Shown here: positions 16,815-23,258 of the stretch, in pieces
Position numbering within the stretch: position 1 is the first letter of the stretch
How the letters are laid out: each line of letters opens with the position of its first letter
DNA from: Paenibacillus humicus NBRC 102415
Lineage (GTDB): Bacteria; Bacillota; Bacilli; Paenibacillales; Paenibacillaceae
Direction: 5' to 3'
NCBI RefSeq assembly: GCF_004000905.1
Contig: NZ_BIMD01000054.1
Span: 1 to 33,210, forward strand
DNA: 33,210 nt
The notes under the pieces: generated by a model
Database searches by the model: none
What the model saw: only the letters and a program-made list of their open reading frames with translations
Told to the model about the DNA's origin: nothing
Made by a program: the position numbers and the translations under genes

Positions 16815-18212
16815 ATGAAGCGCGTTTTATCGACCACGACGGCTATCGTTCTGTTGTCATCTGTTCTCGCTGCATGCGGCGGCAACTCGAATTCGCCCGC
16901 CGACAATGCAGGGGCGAGCAACTCGGGTACCAGCTCCAATACGGGCTCCGCGACGGGCAAGCCTGCGGAGAAGGTCACGATCAATCTGTGGAGCTTCACG
17001 GATGAAATTCCGAACATGACGAAAAAATACCTCGAAACCCATCCCGATGCGAACGTCGACTTCAAAACGACGGTCATCGCGACGACGGACGGAGCTTACC
17101 AGCCGGCCCTCGACCAGGCGCTCGCCGGCGGCGGCAAGGACGCTCCGGACATCTATGCGGCCGAGTCCGCCTTCGTTCTCAAGTATACGCAGGGCGACGC
17201 TTCCGACTACGCGGCCAACTATGCCGATCTGGGCCTGGAGGACCAGCTGGTGAAGGATGCCGGCATCGCCCAATATTCCGTGGACATCGGCAGCAAGGAC
17301 GGCCAGCTCAAGGCGCTCGCTTATCAAGCGACCGGCGGGGCGTTCATCTATCGCCGCTCGCTCGCCAAGGACGTATTCGGCACCGACGATCCCGCTGCGA
17401 TCAAGACGGAGATCGGTCCCGGCTGGGATAAGTTCTTCGATGCGGCCGCGAAGCTGAAGGCCAAAGGCTACGGCATCGTCTCCGGCGACGGCGACATCTG
17501 GCATCCGATTGAAAACAGCTCCGACAAAGGCTGGCTCGTAGACGGCAAGCTGCATATCGATCCGAAGCGGGAGCAGTTCCTCGACTTCTCCAAGAAGCTG
17601 AAGGACAACGGCTATTCCAACGACACGAAGGACTGGACCGAGGGCTGGTATGCGGATATGTCCGGCACCGGCAAGCAGCCGATCTTCGGCTTCTTCGGCC
17701 CCGCCTGGCTCATCAACTACGTCATGAACGGCCAAGTGAAGGACACCAGCGGCGACTGGGCCGTAACGGAGCCGACGACAGGCTTCTTCTGGGGCGGCAC
17801 CTGGCTGCTCGCGAACAAGGAAGCGGCCAAGGACGACGCCAAAAAAGCGGCCGTGGCGGATTTCGTCAAGTGGGTCACGCTTGATTCCTCCGAGACGGGC
17901 CTCCAGTACTACTGGGCGAACGGCACGATGAAGGAAGGCGAGCAGGGCACGAAGGACAGCGTAGCCTCCTCCGTCGTCATGTCCAAATCGGACGGCAAGG
18001 TCGACCTGCTGGGCGGACAGAACATGTTCGACGTCTTCGTTCCGGCCAACGCCAACGCGACAGGCAAAAACCTCACCCAATACGACGAATCGATCAACCT
18101 CATCTGGCGCGATCAGGTGCGCGAATATTCCGAAGGCAAGAAGAGCCGGGAGCAGACGATCAAGGACTTCAAGCAGAAGGTCCAGGATCAGCTCGGAATC
18201 GAAAGCGAGTAA
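16815..18212 (+). CDS. Sugar ABC transporter substrate-binding lipoprotein 1 (SBP family 1)
   Basis: 465 aa from ATG 16815, preceded by GGGGAGGAAA. An upstream in-frame ATG at 16737 is rejected because it would bury the signal peptide. The lipoprotein signal ends LAAC (18-21). A Ser/Gly/Asn/Ala-rich linker runs to about residue 55, then the binding domain begins with KVTINLWSFTDEIPNMTKKYLETHP. It includes aromatic-rich stretches such as FGFFGPAWLINYV and FFWGGTWLLANK, as expected for stacking against sugar rings. It is the binding component of the CUT1-type importer encoded just downstream and is probably induced through the two-component pair. The exact oligosaccharide is unknown; the GH43 neighbour suggests xylo- or arabino-oligosaccharides. 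Confidence 0.9.
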   Translation: MKRVLSTTTAIVLLSSVLAACGGNSNSPADNAGASNSGTSSNTGSATGKPAEKVTINLWSFTDEIPNMTKKYLETHPDANVDFKTTVIATTDGAYQPALDQALAGGGKDAPDIYAAESAFVLKYTQGDASDYAANYADLGLEDQLVKDAGIAQYSVDIGSKDGQLKALAYQATGGAFIYRRSLAKDVFGTDDPAAIKTEIGPGWDKFFDAAAKLKAKGYGIVSGDGDIWHPIENSSDKGWLVDGKLHIDPKREQFLDFSKKLKDNGYSNDTKDWTEGWYADMSGTGKQPIFGFFGPAWLINYVMNGQVKDTSGDWAVTEPTTGFFWGGTWLLANKEAAKDDAKKAAVADFVKWVTLDSSETGLQYYWANGTMKEGEQGTKDSVASSVVMSKSDGKVDLLGGQNMFDVFVPANANATGKNLTQYDESINLIWRDQVREYSEGKKSREQTIKDFKQKVQDQLGIESE

Positions 18213-18220
18213 CAGCGCCA

Positions 18221-18244
18221 AAGGGGCGGGTCATCCCGCCCCTT
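18221..18244 (+). promoter_or_regulatory. Perfect intercistronic stem-loop after the lipoprotein gene
   Basis: AAGGGGCGGG (18221-18230), loop TCAT, CCCGCCCCTT (18235-18244): a perfect 10-bp GC-rich stem with no T run. It starts 8 bases after the stop codon and ends 20 bases before the permease Shine-Dalgarno sequence. It probably stabilises the upstream mRNA or partly limits read-through into the permease genes. Confidence 0.6.
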
Positions 18245-18275
18245 ATCTGAATTTGATCGATATGGGGTGAGAGCC

Positions 18276-19244
18276 ATGCGCCGCAAGGGCGTCAGCTATT
18301 CAAAATTCGGCTATCTGTTCAGCCTGCCATTCCTGCTTGCGTTCCTGGTATTCTCGTTCTATCCCGTTCTGTATACCGCGGTCATCGGGTTTACGGATAT
18401 GAAGGGAGTCATCCCGAAGCCGGTCCATTTCCTGGACCAGCCGTTCGAGAACTTCAGGTATCTTCTCTTCGACAACGTCTCCTTCCGCAAGTCGCTTTCC
18501 AACACAGCCCTCATCTGGATTCTCAACTTCATTCCCCAGATGCTGCTGGCGCTGCTGCTCACCGCCTGGTTCACGAGCCAGCGCACGAAGGTGCGGGGGC
18601 AGGGCATATTCAAAGTGCTGCTCTACATGCCGAACATCATTACGGCGAGCACGATCGCCGTCCTGTTCAACTCGCTGTTCTCGTATCCGATGGGACCGAT
18701 CAACAGCCTGCTGGAGTCGCTCGGCTGGATCCACTCTCCCGTCAATTACCTCCAGGACAAGACGACGGCGCAGGGAATCGTCGCGTTCATCCAGTTCTGG
18801 ATGTGGTACGGCAACACGATGATCATCCTCATCGCAGGCGTCATGGGCATCAACCCCGCGCTGTTCGAGGCCGCCTCCATCGACGGGGCGAACGGATGGC
18901 AGATCTTTTTCCGCGTGACGCTGCCGAGCCTGCGGACGATCATGCTCTATACGCTGATCACATCGATGATCGGCGGCCTGCAGCTGTTCGACATTCCGCA
19001 GCTGTTCCTGTACGGCGGGCCGGACGACGCGACGCTGACGACCTCCGTGTTCATCTACGGTCAGGCGTTCAAGGGCAGCTACATGTACAACCGCGCCGCT
19101 GCCGCCAGCATGATCATGTTCATCATTGCGGCCGTGCTGTCGGCCCTGCTGTTCTACCTCATGCGCGACCGCGATGCGGCTAAAGCCAAAAAAGCGGCTA
19201 AAAATCGGAATAAAGCTGCTGAAGCGGCGGCAAGGGGGATGTAA
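18276..19244 (+). CDS. Sugar ABC transporter permease 1 (MalF/UgpA-like)
   Basis: 322 aa with six probable membrane helices. The first is at about 9-31 (GYLFSLPFLLAFLVFSFYP), followed by the YTAVIGFTDM segment typical of CUT1 permeases. The cytoplasmic coupling loop EAASIDGANGWQIFFRVTLPSL is the EAA motif that contacts the ATPase. The C-terminus is unusually rich in Lys/Ala (AKAKKAAKNRNKAAEAAARGM). ATG 18276 has GGGGTGA 5 bases upstream, better than the GTG nine bases earlier. The second permease starts three bases after its stop codon. Confidence 0.9.
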   Translation: MRRKGVSYSKFGYLFSLPFLLAFLVFSFYPVLYTAVIGFTDMKGVIPKPVHFLDQPFENFRYLLFDNVSFRKSLSNTALIWILNFIPQMLLALLLTAWFTSQRTKVRGQGIFKVLLYMPNIITASTIAVLFNSLFSYPMGPINSLLESLGWIHSPVNYLQDKTTAQGIVAFIQFWMWYGNTMIILIAGVMGINPALFEAASIDGANGWQIFFRVTLPSLRTIMLYTLITSMIGGLQLFDIPQLFLYGGPDDATLTTSVFIYGQAFKGSYMYNRAAAASMIMFIIAAVLSALLFYLMRDRDAAKAKKAAKNRNKAAEAAARGM

Positions 19245-19247
19245 GGC

Positions 19248-20102
19248 GTGGCCAACCTTCAAAAAAGCGCGGGAGTCTCCCTTCGCATCAACAAAACAAT
19301 CGTTTATGTCGTCTGCATCATCCTGTCGCTGCTGAGCATCCTGCCCTTCTGGATCATGTTCGTCAACGCCACCCGCTCCACGGCGGAAATCCAAAGCGGC
19401 CTCTCCCTGCTGCCTTCGGTCCACATGAAGACCAATCTGGACGTGCTGCTCAGCAAGAGCTTCGATCCGCTCAAGGGCTTTTTCAACTCGCTGATCATCT
19501 CGGGCTTCTCGACGATCTGCGCGGTCTACTTCTCGTCGCTGACCGCTTATGCCCTGGTCGCCTACAACTGGAGGATGCGCCAGGCGTTCTTCACCTTCAT
19601 CATGCTCGTCATGATGATTCCGGCCCAGGCGAGCGCGATCGGCTTCTACAAGATGATGTACCAGCTGCACTGGACGAACAGCTTCCTGCCGCTCATCCTG
19701 CCGTCCATCGCAGCGCCGGCGATCGTATTCTTCATGCGGCAGTATCTGCTCGCGACGCTGTCCATCGAGATGGTGGAGGCATCGCGGATCGACGGCGCGG
19801 GCGAGTTCTACACCTTCAACCGCATCGTCCTGCCGATCATGGTTCCGGCGATCGCCACTCAGGCGATCTTCGCCTTCGTGGCGAGCTGGAACAACCTGTT
19901 CATGCCGCTCATCCTCCTCACGGACAAGAGCAAGTACACCTTGCCGATCATGGTCAGCCTGCTCAAGGGGGATATCTACAAGACGGAATTCGGCTCGATC
20001 TACATGGGGCTGTCTCTGACCGTGCTGCCGCTGTTTGTGATATACTTCCTGCTGTCGAGATATATTATCGCGGGCGTAGCGCTTGGCGGAGTGAAGGAGT
20101 AA
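19248..20102 (+). CDS. Sugar ABC transporter permease 2 (MalG/UgpE-like)
   Basis: 284 aa from a GTG start three bases after the first permease. There are six membrane helices; the first is at about 17-38 (VYVVCIILSLLSILPFWIMFVNATRS, the classic MalG-like opening). The coupling loop is EASRIDGAGEFYTFNRIVLPIMVP (EAA motif). The family segment SWNNLFMPLILLTDKSKYTLP follows, and the C-terminus RYIIAGVALGGVKE is the conserved ending of this family. No ATPase gene is found in the operon, so energy must come from an ATPase encoded elsewhere, as MsmX does in Bacillus. Confidence 0.92.
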   Translation: MANLQKSAGVSLRINKTIVYVVCIILSLLSILPFWIMFVNATRSTAEIQSGLSLLPSVHMKTNLDVLLSKSFDPLKGFFNSLIISGFSTICAVYFSSLTAYALVAYNWRMRQAFFTFIMLVMMIPAQASAIGFYKMMYQLHWTNSFLPLILPSIAAPAIVFFMRQYLLATLSIEMVEASRIDGAGEFYTFNRIVLPIMVPAIATQAIFAFVASWNNLFMPLILLTDKSKYTLPIMVSLLKGDIYKTEFGSIYMGLSLTVLPLFVIYFLLSRYIIAGVALGGVKE

Positions 20103-20157
20103 GGCGCTCATTCCGTCCGGAGCTCATCCTGCGAGCGGGTTGGTGGAGGCTATGAAC

Positions 20158-21474
20158 GTGGGCAAAAAAATCCGAGCGGTCGCGGCTCTTGCAGCCGCCC
20201 TGGCTCTCATGATGTCCGGATGCGTAAAAGGCTCGGGCGGCGATTCCGAAGGGACTGGCGGGGAAGCCGGCCAGACGGTGACGATCAATATGATGCATCT
20301 GTGGCCGGAGGGCGGCGCATCGGGCCAGCACCAGATCGTGAACAAGATCGTCGCCGAGTATGAGGCGGAGAATCCCGGCGTCACGATCAAGCAGGAAGTG
20401 CTGGACAATGAGCGGTACAAGGCCAAGATCAGGGTGCTCTCCGCCGTCAACGAGCTGCCGGATGTCGGCCTCACCTGGGCGGCCGGTTATTTGCAGGATT
20501 TCGTCCAAGGCGGGCTGTTCACGCCTCTTGACGATCTGCTGCACGGCGAGCTGCAGGACTCGTTCATTCCGGGCACGACGGAAGCCTATATGGCAGGCGG
20601 CAAAACGTACGCGCTGCCGCTGGAGTTCAATATCGCTCCCGTCTATTACAACAAGCGCATCTTCGAGAAATACGGCCTGCAGCCTCCCGCCACCTACGAC
20701 GAGTTTCTGAAGATCGTGAAGACGCTCGCGGACCATGGCGTCGTGCCGATCGCGCTGGGCAACAAGGACCGCTGGACGGGCTCTCTCTGGTACATGTACC
20801 TGGCGGACCGCATCGCCGGAACGGAGAAGCTGGCGAGCGCCATCAAGGGCGCCTCCTCCTTCACCGAGCCCGGCCTGGTCGAGGCGGCCAGGCGCGTGCA
20901 GGATCTGGTCGCCATGAATGCCTTCAACAAAGGCTTCAACGGCCTGTCGAACGACGAAGTGAAAGCGGAATATATGAACAGCGAGGCGGCCATGTATCTG
21001 ATGGGCACCTGGGAGCTCCCGAACTACACGACGAGCGCCAACATCCCGCAGGACTTCCGCGACAGCATGGGCTTTTTCAAATTTCCGACGATAGCCGGCG
21101 GCAAGGGCAATATCGACGGCTGGGTAGGCGGTCCGGGCGTCGGCCTGTTCGTCGCCGAGAACTCCCCGGTCCGGGAAGAAGCGAAGAAGTTCGTGAAGTA
21201 CTTCGTGAAGCGATGGGGCGAGGAGTCGGTCAACGGCGCCGGCGTCATCCCGGCCACCAAGGTGGACACGTCCAAGATCGAGCTGCCGCAGCTGTACGTC
21301 GACCTGCTCAAGGAAGTGAACAAGGCGACGAGCATTACGCTGTTCGCCGACGTGCAGATGGCGGGCGCCGCCGCCGAGGTCCACCTGAACCAGATCCAGG
21401 CGCTGTTCGGGGGCGAGATCACTCCGGCCGACTTCGCCAAGGCTCATGATGCGGCCTTCAAAACGGGGAAATAA
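20158..21474 (+). CDS. Sugar ABC transporter substrate-binding lipoprotein 2 (SBP family 1)
   Basis: 438 aa. I choose GTG 20158 because GGAGG (20145-20149) is spaced 8 bases; ATG 20152 would be only 2 bases away and TTG 20140 lies upstream of it. The N-terminus MGKKIRAVAALAAALALMMSGC is a lipoprotein signal with the lipidated cysteine at residue 22. The binding domain has the extracellular sugar-binding layout: TINMMHLWPEGG, ELPDVGLTWAAGYLQDFV, GKTYALPLEFNIAPVYYNKRIFEKYGL and EAAMYLMGTWEL. It is clearly different in sequence from the first lipoprotein of the operon. It is unusual to find a second binding protein at the end of the same permease operon. A terminator lies about 180 bases downstream. 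Confidence 0.88.
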   Translation: MGKKIRAVAALAAALALMMSGCVKGSGGDSEGTGGEAGQTVTINMMHLWPEGGASGQHQIVNKIVAEYEAENPGVTIKQEVLDNERYKAKIRVLSAVNELPDVGLTWAAGYLQDFVQGGLFTPLDDLLHGELQDSFIPGTTEAYMAGGKTYALPLEFNIAPVYYNKRIFEKYGLQPPATYDEFLKIVKTLADHGVVPIALGNKDRWTGSLWYMYLADRIAGTEKLASAIKGASSFTEPGLVEAARRVQDLVAMNAFNKGFNGLSNDEVKAEYMNSEAAMYLMGTWELPNYTTSANIPQDFRDSMGFFKFPTIAGGKGNIDGWVGGPGVGLFVAENSPVREEAKKFVKYFVKRWGEESVNGAGVIPATKVDTSKIELPQLYVDLLKEVNKATSITLFADVQMAGAAAEVHLNQIQALFGGEITPADFAKAHDAAFKTGK

Positions 21475-21770
21475 GAGGCTGCCCGAAGGGAAGGCCGCTG
21501 AAAAAGGTGTCGCTGCGCGTGCGGATCATTTTTCCGATCGCTGTTGTTCCCAAAATTCTCTGATTTACCGCCTTTAGCGGTTGAATTTCGGGGACAAAGG
21601 CGAGCACGTTCGTTTCTCCAGAATGATTCCGCATCCTTTGCTTCTTTTTCAGAGGCCTCCACGAAGGGAGGCCTCTTTGCTTTTCATAGAGGGAAAAGGG
21701 CTTGGAATGATGTTGGCTGGATGCCGGATGGCTCCGCACTGCCCATAATCTGCCTAGAAAAGCGGCCATA
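21475..21770. other. Gene-free intergenic element with internal hairpins
   Basis: No convincing ORF. The stretch starts at the stop codon of the second lipoprotein (AAGAGGCTGCCC) and runs to a strong hairpin whose right arm is GGAGGCCTCTT, so its ends are roughly inverted (10 of 12 matching). Inside is a small stem ACCGC-CTTTA-GCGGT. The base mix is unlike coding DNA. It has the look of a dispersed intergenic repeat or structured RNA rather than a decayed gene; this is inference. Confidence 0.3.
21651..21684 (+). terminator. Intrinsic terminator downstream of the sugar ABC operon
   Basis: AGAGGCCTCC (21651-21660), 6-base loop, GGAGGCCTCT (21667-21676), followed by TTGCTTTT. A perfect 10-bp stem. 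Confidence 0.8.
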
Positions 21771-21812
21771 AAAAGGGACGAAACCGATAAAGCTCCAGTT
21801 TCGTCCCTTTTT
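21771..21812. terminator. Bidirectional terminator
   Basis: AAAAGGGACGAAAC (21771-21784) pairs with GTTTCGTCCCTTTT (from 21798) across a 13-base loop, with A and T runs on the two sides, so it can act on both strands. It separates the sugar operon from the minus-strand gene that ends at 21890. Confidence 0.85.
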
Positions 21813-21889
21813 GCTGTGTTGGCATGAATGCCAGCAGTTTTTGAATTTCAGAGGCTTCTAAGAACCGCCCTTTTCATGCTCATCTGCAT

Positions 21890-22447
21890 TTAGTTCAGGC
21901 TGGAGACGTAAGAGCGCAAAGCGTCATTATAGGTTTTCATCTCGTCTGTGTTATGAAGGGTTAGTGAAATTCCAGTACCTTCATGGGAGTCTGGTTCATA
22001 ATAAACCCGGCTTAAGGGATCATTCATCGCTTGTATGAAATCAAGAAGCTTTGTATAGGTTTGAGTGTGCTTTTCGGTCCAATTTAAAGGGTCGGCATTT
22101 CGTTGCCGTTCCAGGTAATCGACAATTTGCAGCATGCTTTCCGTTGCAGGAACCAACATAGGCAAGACAGGCCTTAGAGCAAAGTCCAGCGTTTCTGCAT
22201 AGGCGTGACAGGCCAACAACCTGTCATGCGCTTGATTCAGATTCTGATCTGAAAGAGTTCTTTCATCCGCAATAGCATTCAAGTGAGATCGATAATTGAA
22301 CATGGTATGGCCGATCGTTCCTTTTAAATGAGATTGTGCGGTGCTGCTACGATTCTGTCCAAGCTGTACAGAAGTAAATGCAATTAAAGAGACGATAAGG
22401 AGAAATACGAGGCCGATCCATAGAAAGTACGTTTTTTCCCCGACCAT
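21890..22447 (-). CDS. Membrane-anchored protein of unknown function
   Basis: 185 aa. A single hydrophobic helix at residues 8-28 (FLWIGLVFLLIVSLIAFTSVQ) anchors a hydrophilic, largely helical external domain of about 155 residues. That domain includes DERTLSDQNLNQAHDRLLACHAYAET and ESMLQIVDYLERQRNADPLNW. There is no lipobox. I recognise no family; helical external domains of this size resemble sensor or adhesion modules, but nothing more can be said. GAGGAGGG 5 bases before ATG 22447 makes the start firm. Its codons are more AT-rich than neighbouring genes and it lies at the edge of an AT-rich stretch, suggesting different ancestry. Confidence 0.65.
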   Translation of the reverse strand: MVGEKTYFLWIGLVFLLIVSLIAFTSVQLGQNRSSTAQSHLKGTIGHTMFNYRSHLNAIADERTLSDQNLNQAHDRLLACHAYAETLDFALRPVLPMLVPATESMLQIVDYLERQRNADPLNWTEKHTQTYTKLLDFIQAMNDPLSRVYYEPDSHEGTGISLTLHNTDEMKTYNDALRSYVSSLN

Positions 22448-22572
22448 TGAACCCTCCTCATTTATTTAAGCGTATTTAGACAACGCCAGTGGAGATAGGA
22501 TAGAAAGATATGAAGACTCATATTATATTCGCTCTAAATTATTTCTTAATCCAACCCAAATGATGAAAGTTT

Positions 22573-22752
22573 TCATTTTCGGCTAATCAGTAATGTGATT
22601 ACAAACGAAATTTGAATGGAGATAGTAACCAGTAGAGAAAAAATTATGATATGGTCACCTTCAGCATTGCTATAACGAAATATAAGGGTAAAGATCAATG
22701 TCAATATGAAAGTGCATATTAAGGATAGGACAAAGCAGGATAGTTTCTTCAT
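22573..22752 (-). CDS. Possible 59-aa two-helix membrane protein
   Basis: An ATG at 22752 on the minus strand opens a 59-codon frame to TGA at 22573. The product is almost all membrane: MKKLSCFVLSLICTFILTLI begins the first helix (about 4-25), a short polar loop RYSNAEGDH follows, then a second helix (about 34-56) and an SRK tail. AAAAGGAG at 22767-22774 is upstream, but the 14-base spacing is long. It is the same strand as, and 125 bases upstream of, the 185-aa membrane protein, so the two might be cotranscribed. No family recognised. Confidence 0.45.
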   Translation of the reverse strand: MKKLSCFVLSLICTFILTLIFTLIFRYSNAEGDHIIIFSLLVTISIQISFVITLLISRK

Positions 22753-23180
22753 CTTGTTAAGATTAACTCCTTTTAAAAAATAAATGACTCACCAGCCCGC
22801 TGGAGTGGATTTGAAGAGATTGCTGAGACTAGTTGTTCGGTAGCTATGTCTCTTGCCTCGCCGGTATCATTTGTTGATTCTTTTGCAAGATTAATCTGTT
22901 TAAAAAATGTATATTTTTAGCCAATAAAAAGGAATAGTACTTCAGCACTACATTTACACTATTTTACAGATATTGAAGAAACGACGACCGAACCTAAATG
23001 AGTGATTGACAAAATAACTCAAGGAAAAGCAGTTCATTATCTGCCTATTCCTTTGTTGTAATTCTTTTTTAAACCAACGGTCATTTCCACTGTTCCTGCT
23101 TCTAGGCTTGAACATGTAAGCCTGGTGGTCGGGCAGTTTGTTTTGTCTGCAATTTGCTTGAGAAGGCTGTATGGGCAGGT
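22753..23180. other. AT-rich gene-free stretch, possibly with a decayed gene
   Basis: No complete ORF with a ribosome site. On the minus strand about 22907-22776 a 44-codon frame without a usable start reads plausibly (KQINLAKESTNDTGEARDIA, ending RAGESFIF) and stops at 22773-22775, just before the 59-aa ORF; it may be the tail of a broken gene. The rest is AT-rich DNA. I see no RNA gene. Confidence 0.3.
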
Positions 23181-23226
23181 AAAAAAAACAGGAGAAAACC
23201 GAGCAGGGCTCGGTTTCTCCTGTTTT
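23181..23226 (-). terminator. Intrinsic terminator of acnA
   Basis: A stem of about 13 bp with one bulge (CCGAGC/GCTCGG core at 23199-23213, extended through GGAG/CTCC and ACA/TGT). On the minus strand it is followed by eight T. It lies about 35 bases after the aconitase stop. Confidence 0.9.
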
Positions 23227-23258
23227 GTTGCTTCAATCTTATTTAGTCATTCGAAAGC

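Noticed and set aside
18300-20111. 603-codon minus-strand open frame opposite the two sugar permeases
   Set aside because: It runs across two genes with clear membrane and EAA motifs and gives a low-complexity His/Arg/Glu-rich protein; a composition artefact.
21458-21769. Minus-strand frames in the intergenic element after the sugar operon
   Set aside because: They have no ribosome site and are cut by two terminator hairpins. The sequence is better seen as non-coding.
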